Assembly: GCF_937903345.1 (NCBI RefSeq)
Contig: NZ_CALCZQ010000030.1
Location: forward strand, 62,001-126,000
Direction: 5' to 3'
DNA length: 64,000 nucleotides
DNA from: an uncultured Emticicia sp.
Lineage (GTDB): Bacteria; Bacteroidota; Bacteroidia; Cytophagales; Spirosomataceae
A program made the position numbers and the translations under genes. The first letter of the stretch is position 1, and each line of letters opens with the position of its first letter. The notes below the pieces were generated by a model. It was given only the letters and a program-made list of their open reading frames with translations, was not told where the DNA came from and made no database searches. Positions 1 to 8,645 of the stretch are shown here, piece by piece.

Positions 1-9
1 TATAGCATC

Positions 10-543
10 ATGAAAGAAAATGACAAATATAAGATACTTTGGACAGCTTTAGGCGTGCTTTTGTTGCTGAATGTAGGCTTATTAGTTTGGATTAGCTTTT
101 TCTCAAATAAACTTCCTGATCAACCTAAACGATTGTATTTAGAAACAGAGTTGAATTTTGATGGAAAGCAAGCCGAAACTTACCGAAACCTACGCCAAGA
201 GCATGCCCAACAGATGCGTAGTTTGCGTGAAAATGTAAAATCAATGAAAGAGGCTTTTTACGCTGATTTAGGAAAGCCAATTATAGAGGATTCTTTAATG
301 GCAAGAGCTCAAAAAATAGAGCGTAAAATGGCCGAGGCAGATCTAATTACCTTTCGCCATTTTCATCAAATTCGCCAAATGTGTACGCCCGCTCAGCAAA
401 AGCATTTTGATGAGGTAATACTTGATCTAATTCGTTCTATCGAACGTCCAGGAGGCCCCCAAGGCGGACCACATAGAGGAGGTCCACCGCCAAGAGATGG
501 TCGCCCACCGATGGATGATATGCCCCCGCCACCTGAAAGATAA
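10..543 (+). CDS. Membrane-anchored periplasmic metal-sensor-like protein (CpxP/Spy/CnrX type)
   Basis: 177 aa. One transmembrane segment (about residues 10-32) is followed by a charged helical region rich in Arg, Gln and Glu, and by a Gly/Pro/Arg-rich tail (PGGPQGG, GGPPPRDGRPP). This helical layout is that of the periplasmic heavy-metal sensor / Spy-CpxP group, which senses metal or envelope stress, often beside an ECF sigma factor gene. Such a gene would lie just upstream, outside the window. The first ATG is 10 bases from the edge and there is no other in-frame Met before residue 67. Family assignment is by fold-like features only, without a decisive motif. The low-complexity tail could make it merely a helical anchor protein. 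Confidence 0.6.
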   Translation: MKENDKYKILWTALGVLLLLNVGLLVWISFFSNKLPDQPKRLYLETELNFDGKQAETYRNLRQEHAQQMRSLRENVKSMKEAFYADLGKPIIEDSLMARAQKIERKMAEADLITFRHFHQIRQMCTPAQQKHFDEVILDLIRSIERPGGPQGGPHRGGPPPRDGRPPMDDMPPPPER

Positions 544-730
544 TATTTAAGAAATTTGTAAAATGGTTTCCGAATTCATTTGGTATAAAAATACAGCTAG
601 TTTTAGAAATCAAATGCATCTAATTAGTTAAATTTTAAAAAACATTGACCAACAAATTATTCTATGGATTGAACTTTACGAGAAAAGACACTTTCAACTT
701 ATCAATGTTTCAATTTAAAAATCAACACAA

Positions 731-1570
731 ATGAAAAAGTCAGTCATGTCAATCGCTTTTTTAGTCGCTAATGTGATGCTTCTGTTATCAGCATGTAGCA
801 GTGAGTCGAGCTTATTGCCAAGTACAACATCGAGCCTACCAACCACTAATACGACTACCTCATCAACCGGTACAAGTGGTTCGAGTTCGACAACCACAAC
901 AACCGCCAATGCAATTACGACGCTCGAAATCTTTAAGAAAGTTTATGGAGCAACGGAAGTTTATATCGAAGGAAATTACGCAATTATCAAAGCCAATGGT
1001 TTGCCAGACCATAAAAGTCCTTATTATAAAGATACTCAGTGGGCAACCGCAAAGTATGAAGCTTACAACGGGACGAATACAAAGTTTGCTTTAAATCCTA
1101 ATAGAATTGTTTCACAAAGTTATGTTTTTAAGATTCCAATAAATCCAGCAAAAGCTTCAAATTCAAGTGCAACACCTGCTGGACCGATTGGTATTTCTCT
1201 CAATGGTGTGCCGTTTTATAATCAATATGCAGCCATGAATGCTCCTTTAACCAACGAGGTAAACGGTTTTGACCAGTATAAAGGACATCCACAGCAACAA
1301 GGTCAATATCACTACCATGTTGAGCCAACTTACCTTACTGATCAAAAGGGGAAGGATGCACTTTTGGGTTTCTTATTAGATGGGTTTCCAGTATATGGTC
1401 CACTTGAAAAAGGTAAAACCATAACCAATAGCGATTTAGATGGCTATCACGGGCACTCGCACGCCACAACCGAATATCCGAACGGTATTTATCATTATCA
1501 CATCACTGACGCAGATCCTTACATCAATGGCAATGGTTTTTATGGCACGGCAGGCACTGTTTCTAAGTAG
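731..1570 (+). CDS. YHYH-domain lipoprotein
   Basis: 279 aa. It starts with a lipoprotein signal peptide whose lipobox ends LLSAC (Cys22), followed by a long Ser/Thr linker (about residues 23-60) and then the YHYH domain. The two diagnostic YHYH tetrads are at residues 193-196 and 254-257, with further His pairs between them (HGHSH). Such His clusters suggest metal binding, but the biochemical role of the family is not established. The two following genes overlap its 3' end and each other, so the three are probably co-translated. The next gene encodes a MORN lipoprotein and the third an SCO-type copper protein, which makes a copper or redox role for the set plausible (inference). Confidence 0.8.
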   Translation: MKKSVMSIAFLVANVMLLLSACSSESSLLPSTTSSLPTTNTTTSSTGTSGSSSTTTTTANAITTLEIFKKVYGATEVYIEGNYAIIKANGLPDHKSPYYKDTQWATAKYEAYNGTNTKFALNPNRIVSQSYVFKIPINPAKASNSSATPAGPIGISLNGVPFYNQYAAMNAPLTNEVNGFDQYKGHPQQQGQYHYHVEPTYLTDQKGKDALLGFLLDGFPVYGPLEKGKTITNSDLDGYHGHSHATTEYPNGIYHYHITDADPYINGNGFYGTAGTVSK

Positions 1571-2126
1571 TATTTTCCTATTGATAGCTTCTTGTAAGCA
1601 AGCAGCTGAAATAAATACTCCGTTGATTAAAGTTAAAGCCAATGCGGCTGCTTTTTCACATAATCAAGGGGTATTATTGTACGAAAATAAGCCATTTTCA
1701 GGTATACAGTATCTGCTTTTTGCTAATCAAGATACCACAAAAGTTGTTACCTATATAGAAGGAAAAGAGCAAGGATGGAGTAAAATTTGGTACCAAAATG
1801 GTCGATTAGCCGAAGAACGCTATTACGAAAAAGGTAAAAAGGAAAATATACACCGTGCATGGTGGCCTGATGGAAAACTTCGTTTTGAGTATCATTTTAA
1901 AAACGATGAACATCACGGCCAGCAAAAAGATTGGTTTCCCAACGGAAAACTCGCCGAAGTATTTAATTACCTAAATGGGCACGAAGAAGGTCGGCAACAA
2001 ATGTGGTTTGATGATGGCTCTCTTAAAGCCAATTATGTCATAAAAAAAGGTCGCCGATTTGGCTTACCAGGTATAAAAAACTGTATTTCAGTAGTTGAAA
2101 ACAATACATTTCGAGCAAAAAAATGA
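1542..2126 (+). CDS. MORN-repeat (YwqK-like) lipoprotein
   Basis: About 194 aa from the ATG at 1542, chosen because it gives a clean lipoprotein signal (ARQALFLSSIFLLIASC). In-frame ATGs upstream (1440, 1527, 1533) would extend into the YHYH gene without adding a signal. The start overlaps the YHYH gene by 29 bases in another frame, which suggests translational coupling. The body carries MORN-2 type repeats of the form WYQNGRLAEERYYEKG, WWPDGKLRFEYHF, WFPNGKLAEVFNY and WFDDGSLKANY, as in proteins annotated YwqK antitoxins. That label is a family name only; no toxin is nearby. Likely an outer-membrane or periplasmic lipoprotein of unknown function. Confidence 0.75.
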   Translation: MARQALFLSSIFLLIASCKQAAEINTPLIKVKANAAAFSHNQGVLLYENKPFSGIQYLLFANQDTTKVVTYIEGKEQGWSKIWYQNGRLAEERYYEKGKKENIHRAWWPDGKLRFEYHFKNDEHHGQQKDWFPNGKLAEVFNYLNGHEEGRQQMWFDDGSLKANYVIKKGRRFGLPGIKNCISVVENNTFRAKK

Positions 2127-2812
2127 TTTTTAAAATTGTAAATAATACTTCCCCTTTGAGTGGGGCAGGGAGATGTAAATATATTTGTATTCTTTTTTTG
2201 GCATTGAATGCTTGCCAAACCAAAGAGCATACTCAAATAGAAAACTTACCTTATTACAATACAGCTGAATTTACACCAAAATGGTACACAAAAAAACAAC
2301 TTGATACACTAAAATTGCATAAAATTGCTGATTTTAGTTTTATTGATCAAGATGGCAAAAAAGTATCAAGCGGTAACGTTAGAGGTAAAATTTATGTGGC
2401 AAATTTTTTCTTTACTATTTGTCCAAGTATTTGCCCAACGATGACACAAAATTTATTGGTTGTACAGCAAACATTTAAAAATGATGCTTATATTTTGATG
2501 CTTTCGCATTCGGTTATGCCAACTACCGATACCGTAGCCCAACTGAAAAAATACGCCAATCGCTGGAAAATTGATTCTCAGCGTTGGCATTTACTCTCCG
2601 GCGAAAAAGAAAAAATTTATGAATTAGCTCGTCAATCGTATTTTGCCGAAAAAGAAATTGGTTTGCAAAAAGACAAAAATGAGTTTCTTCATACTGAAAA
2701 TGCTTTTTTGATTGATAAAAACGGCTACATTCGTGGGGTTTATAACGCTACATTAGCACTCGATGTCGAAAATTTGGTGAAAGATATTAAAGTTTTAAAG
2801 TCAGAACTTTAA
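2123..2812 (+). CDS. SCO1/SenC family copper/redox protein
   Basis: 229 aa. It has the thioredoxin-like SCO fold with the copper-binding CxxxC motif at Cys100 and Cys104 (FFTICPSICPTM) and a candidate ligand His at 190 (FLHTEN). SCO proteins deliver copper to cytochrome oxidase CuA or act as thiol reductants in the periplasm. A lipobox-like LALNAC ends at Cys31. The start ATG overlaps the stop of the MORN gene (ATGA). The N-terminus is unusual: about 17 residues (NNTSPLSGAGR) precede the hydrophobic segment and are encoded by a short C/G-rich palindromic stretch (2149-2172), as if a small repeat had been inserted. There is no later Met before the signal segment. Confidence 0.85.
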   Translation: MIFKIVNNTSPLSGAGRCKYICILFLALNACQTKEHTQIENLPYYNTAEFTPKWYTKKQLDTLKLHKIADFSFIDQDGKKVSSGNVRGKIYVANFFFTICPSICPTMTQNLLVVQQTFKNDAYILMLSHSVMPTTDTVAQLKKYANRWKIDSQRWHLLSGEKEKIYELARQSYFAEKEIGLQKDKNEFLHTENAFLIDKNGYIRGVYNATLALDVENLVKDIKVLKSEL

Positions 2813-2819
2813 ATAATCA

Positions 2820-2827
2820 TAACTTTG
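2820..2827 (+). promoter_or_regulatory. Bacteroidota -7 box before the tricorn-like gene
   Basis: TAACTTTG matches the TAnnTTTG -7 element, 49 bases upstream of the ATG at 2876. I see no convincing TTTG at the -33 spacing, so the call rests on one element. Confidence 0.4.
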
Positions 2828-2875
2828 TTAGTAAAACAGGACAATATCTTTAGCCCTTCAACAAACTAACAATAT

Positions 2876-5800
2876 ATGAAAAAAACTATCCTTACCGCAG
2901 TATTTCTTGCCTGCTCAAGCATTTTTTTACAAGCACAAAACAATTTATTGCTCCGTCAGCCAGCTATCAATAAAGATGGGTCGGTAGTTGCATTTTCCTA
3001 TCAAGGCGATATTTGGACTGTGCCAAGTTCAGGTGGAAAAGCTTCTCGCTTAACTATCCATGAGGCCTATGAAGGCAATCCAGTTTTTAGTCCAGATGGC
3101 ACTCAAATTGCATTTTCAGGAGCAAGATTTGGTAATAACGATATTTTTGTGATGCCAACCGAAGGTGGAATGCCCAAACGGCTAACTTTCCATTCAGGCT
3201 CAGATAATATTTCAAGTTGGACACAAGCCGAAAAGATTGTGTTTTCAACCAATCGAGAGTTTAAGCAAATCGAACGCCCTAATGAAGCTTACGCAATCAG
3301 CCCAAAAGGAGGTACTGAGTATCGTATTTTAGATGCTGTTGGGTTCGACCCCATCTATTCACCAGATGGTCGATACATTGCTTTTGTGCGAGGTGATATC
3401 AATCCGATTGCTCGCCAAGGGTATAAAGGAAGTTCTAATCGTGACCTTTGGCTCTATGACACTCAAAACAAAACTTTTCAAAAATTACCAGGTTTTGAGA
3501 CAAACGATGTTCTACCACAATGGTTTGGTAGCAATACTTTATATTTTTTGAGCAGTAATGAAGGTGCTTATAATATTTATCGACTAAATATCGCTACCAA
3601 TGGCAAGTTTTCTGATAAACCCGAAAAACTTACGAGTTTTAAAGACGAATCAATAAGAGCTTTTAGTGTTTCGACCGACGGAAAAACAATAGTTTTTGAG
3701 AAAGACATGAATCTTTATACGCTTAAAACCAGCGGAGGTTCGGCTCAAAAAATTAACATACAAATCAGTGCCGACGAACGACTTGATGCTACCGAACTAA
3801 AAACATTTACCTCAGGATCAAATCAATACGCAGTTTCGCCTAATGGCAAATTATTGGCCTATTCTATTCGTGGAGAAGTTTTTTTGAAAGAGGCAGATAA
3901 AGAAAAATCAAGAAGTATCAATGTTTCCGAGCATCCATTTCGTGATGTCGAGCCGACTTGGTTGAATGATTCTACGCTTCTTTTTAGTAGCGATAGAGCC
4001 AACGGAAATTTTGATATTTACATGTTTCGTTCGGCCGATTCAACTCAACGAAATATTTTCAAATCGCTCAAACACGAACTTGTGCAAATTACCAAAAACC
4101 CGAATGATGAAACCAGCATGAGTGTTTCATCAGATGGCAAAAAAATTGCTTATGTGCGTGGACGTGGCACTTTTGTAGTAGCTGATATTTCGGCTGATGG
4201 GAAGTTATCTAATGAAAAAATATTGAATGAGAGTTGGGCATCGCCTCGGAGTATCGTATGGAGTCCTGATAATAAATGGTTAGCTTATTCGCTCGAAGAT
4301 TTATATTTCAACGAAGAAGTTTTTATTCATGCGGCCGATAATTCTTCAAAACCAGTCAATGTATCAATGCACCCACGAGGCGATAATCGTCCGTTTTGGA
4401 GTGCTGACGGCTCAAAATTAGGTTTTATTTCTGAGCGAAGCGTAGGTCGTAGTGGTGATGTTTGGTTTGTGTGGCTCAAAAAAGAAGATTGGGAGAAAGA
4501 AACCCAAGATTGGCAAGATCGTGAAGCACCAACTGAAGCTGTACCAGCAAAATCAAGTGATAAAAAAGATAAAACTCCGAAACCAATTAAAATTGATTTC
4601 GATAAAATCTATGAGCGTATCGTGCAAGTAACCAACTTTGCTGGCGATGAAGGTGACCTCGTTGTCTCGAAAGATGGAGAAACTTTCTTTTACACAACAA
4701 ATAGCAGCAATGCCAAAGGTCGCGACCTATTTAGTATTAAGTGGGACGGAAAAGATTTGAAGGAAATCACTAAGGGAGGCTCAAATCCGAGCGGAGTTTC
4801 GATAGATAAAGACGGCAAATATTTATATTACAGTCGTCAAGGGGCTTTGGCTCGTATCGATATAAAATCGACTGTTTCGGAAAATTTGCCTTTCGTTTCA
4901 AAAATGAAAGTTGATTATAAGGCCGAACGTACGCAAGTTTTTGAAGAAGCATGGCGTACCATCCGTGATGGTTTCTATGACCCTAAATTCCATGGAAATG
5001 ATTGGGCGAAATTGCATGATAAATACAAAGAACGTTGTGTAAATGCTAGTACGAGCAATGATTTTAGAGATATGTTTAACCTCTTGTTAGGTGAGCTTAA
5101 CTCAAGCCACACAGGGCTAACCGTAAGCGACCGTGCCGAGACACAACGCGAAGCAACCGGACTTTTAGGTGCAGAAATTTTGCCTGTAAGTGGAGGTGTA
5201 AAAATCAAACATATTGTGCCAGAAACTCCAGCCGATAAAGAAAAAAGTAAGCTTAACGAAGGTGATGTAATTACTGCCGTTAATGGTGAGGTTATAGCTG
5301 AAAATGCTAATTTTCACGAATTATTGAATGGTTTGGTGAATGAAAAAGTTTTATTAACTGTAAAAGCAGCTGACGGAAAAACGCGTGAAGTAGCTATGCG
5401 ACTTACGGCCAATATATCTAATAATTTATATAATGAATGGGTAGAAAACCGCAAGAAATTGGTGGAAAAATACTCGAATGGCCGTTTGGGTTATATTCAT
5501 ATCAAAGGCATGGATTTTCCGAGTTTTGAGGTGGTTGAGCGTGAATTTGCAGCGGCAGGATACGGAAAAGAAGGTTTATTGATTGATGTTCGTTATAATG
5601 GTGGTGGCTCAACAGCCGATTATTTAATGACGATTCTGAACTACAAACAACACGCCTACACAATTCCGAGAGGAGCGAGCAATGATTTGGAGAAAGATAA
5701 ATTGAAGTTTAAAGATTACTACCCAACGGGCGAACGCTTAGTCTATGCCGCTTGGACAAAACCCTCTATTGCTCTGTGTAATGAAGGGAGTTATTCAAAC

Positions 5801-6091
5801 GCAGAAATCTTCTCGCATGCCTTCAAAACGCTTGGAATCGGTAAACTCGTTGGTGTTCCAACCAACGGTTCGGTAATTTCTACTGGAGGAAAGAGTCTAA
5901 TGGACGGTTCGTTTGTACGTTTGCCTTTTCGTGGATGGTTTACAAAAGCTACGGATAAAAATCAAGAATTTGGGCCAGCCGTACCAGATATTATCGTTGA
6001 AAACCAACCAGATTGGATTGCCAAAGGCACTGACGACCAACTCAAAGCAGCCGTCGATGAGCTTTTGAAAGATATAAATGCTAAGAAATAA
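2876..6091 (+). CDS. Tricorn-like S41 family protease (secreted)
   Basis: 1071 aa with a signal peptide (residues 1-20, ending LQAQ). The N-terminal half is beta-propeller repeats of the TolB/WD40-like type (VFSPDGTQIAFSG, IYSPDGRYIAFVRG, VWSPDNKWLAYS). A charged linker at about 555-575 leads to the tricorn core: an SSHTG motif with His745, a PDZ domain (about 755-830), and the S41 peptidase domain with DVRYNGGGST and the nucleophile region GSYSNAE (Ser974). Length and domain order match tricorn proteases, which degrade peptides. The signal peptide places this one in the periplasm or outside the cell, as is usual in Bacteroidota. It stands alone, with its own -7 box and a strong terminator. 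Confidence 0.93.
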   Translation: MKKTILTAVFLACSSIFLQAQNNLLLRQPAINKDGSVVAFSYQGDIWTVPSSGGKASRLTIHEAYEGNPVFSPDGTQIAFSGARFGNNDIFVMPTEGGMPKRLTFHSGSDNISSWTQAEKIVFSTNREFKQIERPNEAYAISPKGGTEYRILDAVGFDPIYSPDGRYIAFVRGDINPIARQGYKGSSNRDLWLYDTQNKTFQKLPGFETNDVLPQWFGSNTLYFLSSNEGAYNIYRLNIATNGKFSDKPEKLTSFKDESIRAFSVSTDGKTIVFEKDMNLYTLKTSGGSAQKINIQISADERLDATELKTFTSGSNQYAVSPNGKLLAYSIRGEVFLKEADKEKSRSINVSEHPFRDVEPTWLNDSTLLFSSDRANGNFDIYMFRSADSTQRNIFKSLKHELVQITKNPNDETSMSVSSDGKKIAYVRGRGTFVVADISADGKLSNEKILNESWASPRSIVWSPDNKWLAYSLEDLYFNEEVFIHAADNSSKPVNVSMHPRGDNRPFWSADGSKLGFISERSVGRSGDVWFVWLKKEDWEKETQDWQDREAPTEAVPAKSSDKKDKTPKPIKIDFDKIYERIVQVTNFAGDEGDLVVSKDGETFFYTTNSSNAKGRDLFSIKWDGKDLKEITKGGSNPSGVSIDKDGKYLYYSRQGALARIDIKSTVSENLPFVSKMKVDYKAERTQVFEEAWRTIRDGFYDPKFHGNDWAKLHDKYKERCVNASTSNDFRDMFNLLLGELNSSHTGLTVSDRAETQREATGLLGAEILPVSGGVKIKHIVPETPADKEKSKLNEGDVITAVNGEVIAENANFHELLNGLVNEKVLLTVKAADGKTREVAMRLTANISNNLYNEWVENRKKLVEKYSNGRLGYIHIKGMDFPSFEVVEREFAAAGYGKEGLLIDVRYNGGGSTADYLMTILNYKQHAYTIPRGASNDLEKDKLKFKDYYPTGERLVYAAWTKPSIALCNEGSYSNAEIFSHAFKTLGIGKLVGVPTNGSVISTGGKSLMDGSFVRLPFRGWFTKATDKNQEFGPAVPDIIVENQPDWIAKGTDDQLKAAVDELLKDINAKK

Positions 6092-6097
6092 TTTTTT

Positions 6098-6134
6098 AAA
6101 CGTCGGCATTAGAAATTTTGCCGACGTTTTTTTT
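6098..6134 (+). terminator. Rho-independent terminator after the tricorn-like gene
   Basis: CGTCGGCA (6101-6108) pairs with TGCCGACG (6119-6126), extended by AAA/TTT, with a 10-base loop and a following run of eight T. Confidence 0.9.
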
Positions 6135-6217
6135 GATTTTGTGCAAATTTAGTTGAAAAACCTTAAAATTTAGATGAGTGGGGTTTGGCTAATTGTTTGA
6201 CATTAAGTAAGTGTGTT

Positions 6218-6297
6218 AGCTTTCTCTAAAAGCATCTTCACAATGCCGTTTTAAAAGCGGCTGACACATTGACTGAATGAAAATTCAACCAAACTGG
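6218..6297. repeat. Accessory-region repeat, copy 1
   Basis: About 80 bases shared with 7475-7552 and, in its right half, with 11751-11788. Shared words include AGCTTTCTCTAAA, TCTTCACAAT and ACACATTGACTGAATG. Two hairpins are visible: GCCGTTTT/AAAAGCGGC (6245-6262, a tight near-palindrome) and TGAAT-GAAA-ATTCA. It lies between the tricorn terminator and the toxin-antitoxin pair. Confidence 0.75.
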
Positions 6298-6323
6298 AAA
6301 ATTTAGCCGAACCTCTCGCATCA

Positions 6324-6563
6324 TTAGCTAACATTCAGGCGAACGAGGTTGCTTATTTGGTATAACTTTAAGGCTTGGGAGTCATCATACACCCAGCGGG
6401 TGCTGGTGGTTTCGGTCTTCCTTTTTCTGCTTATTAGCTTTGCTTTGCCTTTTAGCTCGAGTGCCGCCTCATTACTTTGCAATATAATTTCGTATTCACT
6501 ACACGACACTAAGCCAATAATAAAGCTCATAAACGATAGTAGATATGAAATGTATTTGGTCAT
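6324..6563 (-). CDS. Possible small lipoprotein (may be a fragment)
   Basis: 79 codons. The first 22 residues form a good lipoprotein signal (hydrophobic stretch, then GLVSC), which argues against chance. The rest (SEYEIILQSNEAAL, a basic RKRKTE patch, a short tail) has no motif I recognise. It is divergent from the antitoxin gene at 6613. Its stop codon falls close to repeat copy 1, so it could be the surviving N-terminus of a longer lipoprotein cut by rearrangement. Confidence 0.4.
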   Translation of the reverse strand: MTKYISYLLSFMSFIIGLVSCSEYEIILQSNEAALELKGKAKLISRKRKTETTSTRWVYDDSQALKLYQISNLVRLNVS

Positions 6564-6612
6564 TTGTTATTGTTTTTTACTAATTTTGTTATTCTAAAAC
6601 GAATTTAAATAT

Positions 6613-6855
6613 ATGGAAATCTCAATTAGTTTTAAAAGTCATGCCCAAAACCAAGTTGCTCATTTAGTTGCACTGCTTCGGTCAATGGATTTCGTTGAAA
6701 ATGTTAGCGTTAAAGCTGATACTTTAAAACCAACTAAAACGGTAAAAAACAGGTTTGATAAATACAATGGCGTTTGGAAAAACAAACTATCCACAGAAGA
6801 AATTGATTTACAACTAAACGAACTTCGTAACGAATGGGAACGAACTATATTGTAG
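6613..6855 (+). CDS. Antitoxin of a type II pair with a PIN toxin
   Basis: 80 aa, no signal peptide. The N-terminal part (MEISISFKSHAQNQVAHLVA) looks like a short strand-helix dimerisation segment. The C-terminal part is helical and charged (STEEIDLQLNELRNEWERTIL), as expected of a toxin-wrapping region. The gene overlaps the downstream PIN toxin by 22 bases, the usual antitoxin-first layout. I assign it mainly on this context and size; the subfamily is not clear. Pairs of this kind normally autoregulate, but no operator is obvious in the short upstream gap. Confidence 0.75.
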   Translation: MEISISFKSHAQNQVAHLVALLRSMDFVENVSVKADTLKPTKTVKNRFDKYNGVWKNKLSTEEIDLQLNELRNEWERTIL

Positions 6856-7217
6856 ATACCAATATTGCTATTTATCTTTTGAATGGCTCTTTGAACGAAA
6901 ATGCTCTGCGTTATATTGAACCAATCGTTAATGACTCATTTTACCTTTCTGTCATTTCTAAAATTGAGTTGCTTGGCTTTGGATTTCCAGATGTTGATAA
7001 ACGCTCAGATACTCAAAATTTTATCAATGATGGCATTTTGATTGCACTTACTGATGATATTGTAGAACAAACCATCACTTTGAGGCAATTATATAAAATT
7101 AAGATGCCTGATGCCATTATTGCTGCTACTGCCATTGTGCTTGATTACACTTTACTTTCTCGTAATGATAAGGATTTTATTCAGATTTCTGATTTAAAAT
7201 ATGTAAATCCTTTTTAA
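6834..7217 (+). CDS. PIN-domain (VapC-like) ribonuclease toxin
   Basis: 127 aa. PIN-domain acidic residues are in the usual places: Asp8 in NYIVDTNIAIYLL, Glu45 in SKIELLGF, Asp93 in MPDAIIAATA and Asp112 in LLSRNDKDF. These bind Mg/Mn and cleave RNA, typically tRNA or rRNA in VapC members. Length is typical. The ATG at 6834 lies within the antitoxin gene and puts the first acidic residue at the expected position. The pair lies between repeat copies 1 and 2, as a self-contained module. Confidence 0.88.
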   Translation: MGTNYIVDTNIAIYLLNGSLNENALRYIEPIVNDSFYLSVISKIELLGFGFPDVDKRSDTQNFINDGILIALTDDIVEQTITLRQLYKIKMPDAIIAATAIVLDYTLLSRNDKDFIQISDLKYVNPF

Positions 7218-7474
7218 AGATGTTTTTTGTTATTCCGTTTTTGTAATGCTGGACTTCCCCGTTCGCATTAATGTTATTGGTTGTCGTCTTTTGGCTGAAT
7301 TTTTACCGTCGTTTCTTATTGCATATCGGTACGCCGAAGGGTTTAAAGTCCATTCTTAAAATTTATTTACTTGGGTATTTGATATTAACTGGTATGGTCG
7401 CATAGTTCCACTACGGTTACAAATGCTCTAATTCTTTAAGTCCAGCATCACAGATGCGGACTAACGGAGTATTA
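7218..7474. other. Gene-free stretch with a distant inverted repeat
   Basis: No plausible gene. TGCTGGACTT (7247-7256) is matched by AAGTCCAGCA (7438-7447), and a looser CCGTT/AACGG pairing lies next to it. The two arms bracket about 180 bases directly after the toxin gene and directly before repeat copy 2. Confidence 0.5.
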
Positions 7475-7552
7475 AGCTTTCTCTAAACGCTTCTTCACAA
7501 TAGCTTTTAAAACAGCTAACACATTGACTGAATGAAAATTCAGATAAACTGG
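7475..7552. repeat. Accessory-region repeat, copy 2
   Basis: Second full copy of the element at 6218-6297. The first hairpin has changed on both sides: TAGCT/AGCTA here against GCCG/CGGC in copy 1, so pairing is kept while bases differ. The second hairpin is CTGAAT-GAAA-ATTCAG, a six-pair stem with a GNRA loop. It separates the toxin-antitoxin module from the five-gene operon whose end is at 7695. Confidence 0.75.
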
Positions 7553-7694
7553 GGTTTAATTAAAAGTTATGCACTCACGAGATTCTAAATACCAACTTAT
7601 GAAACATCTCCGTTACGATTTTGGTTAGACTTTGGGTTATAAATTCCTTTTAGTGAACCCTTATTATTATGGGATTTTTTCCTTTTGTTCATTT

Positions 7695-8639
7695 CTATCT
7701 TACAATATAATTGTAATTAACTATTGTCGGCCGACTTTTATAGTATGATACCGCAATTTCTTTAATAGATTCTATTCTTTGCTTTACAAACCTAACTTCG
7801 TCATTATATTGTTTCATTTGAAAGTTCCATTGTTTTTTTTCTTCGGCTGAAACTTTTGCTTTTGCCATTTTTGCAATTGTTTGTGCTTCTTTAAAGCAAG
7901 TTGTGGAAGGGTCAATTTCTGCAATGATGTACAAGGCATTCATAAATTCATTACTTTCAAGTTTAGTCTTAGCTTTTTGGATGAGTACTGAACACTTATG
8001 AGTCTGGTATGCTTTATAAGCAATAATTGATTTGGCTTGAATTTTGTTGTAGCAACTTGAAACTTCTTCGGGAACACTCATTAACAATCCTAAGGCTTGT
8101 TCAAATTTTTGCATTTTAACAAAACCGTCTGATTTACTAATGATGTCCTCACATTTGGTTTCGTAGTATTTAATTATTTTAGTTTTTCCTGTCTCAATGA
8201 ATGTCTTAAATTCAGGGTCGTTAGAAGGTATTTTAGAAATAGCGTTTGTTATAGCTAACTCCTTGCTGTTACCACTACCTTTTAGGGATTTGCTAATTGT
8301 AGAAAACATCATATTGTTGTCAACTTGCTTTATGAAAAGGCTCAACTCTGATGTAATAGCAGTAATGTTTTGCATACCACCTTCAACTACATTAGTTTCA
8401 TAAATTGCAAATTTTGGATAGACAACAAAATTATTATTATAGCCCGATGCAGCTAAACCAGAAGCAATAACAATTTGAGAAATTTTTGTTTCAAGTTTAG
8501 AAAGTTGCGAAGTATTTAAACCTTCAACATTGTCAGGCATTACTACTGATAACGCAATTTTACCAACGTCATTGGTTGTTTGGGCAAACAAATTATTTGT
8601 TAGAATAATTGCGATAATTATTGGAAATATTTTTTTCAT
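7695..8639 (-). CDS. Exported protein of unknown function, last gene of the exported operon
   Basis: 314 aa with a signal peptide (MKKIFPIIIAIILTNNLFAQ). The N-terminal half (about 25-140) is mixed alpha/beta; the C-terminal half is helical, with Cys/Lys-rich repeats that resemble TPR-like pairs (DGFVKMQKFEQALGLL, AKTKLESNEFMNALYII). I do not recognise the family. It starts 6 bases after the DUF6175 gene stops and is the fifth gene of a tightly packed exported operon. Its position suggests a periplasmic adaptor (inference). Confidence 0.8.
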   Translation of the reverse strand: MKKIFPIIIAIILTNNLFAQTTNDVGKIALSVVMPDNVEGLNTSQLSKLETKISQIVIASGLAASGYNNNFVVYPKFAIYETNVVEGGMQNITAITSELSLFIKQVDNNMMFSTISKSLKGSGNSKELAITNAISKIPSNDPEFKTFIETGKTKIIKYYETKCEDIISKSDGFVKMQKFEQALGLLMSVPEEVSSCYNKIQAKSIIAYKAYQTHKCSVLIQKAKTKLESNEFMNALYIIAEIDPSTTCFKEAQTIAKMAKAKVSAEEKKQWNFQMKQYNDEVRFVKQRIESIKEIAVSYYKSRPTIVNYNYIVR

Positions 8640-8645
8640 TTTTTG

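Noticed and set aside
6218..7552. Integron attC-like sites around the toxin-antitoxin module
   Set aside because: The repeats fold and bound a cassette-like pair, but I see no GTTRRRY core boxes and no integrase gene in the window, and copy 3 encloses a five-gene operon. Kept as a repeat only.
6218..7552. Reading the repeat as a protein end (AIVKKRLEKA on the minus strand of copy 2)
   Set aside because: Copy 1 is two bases longer and has stops in that frame, so the shared feature is not coding.
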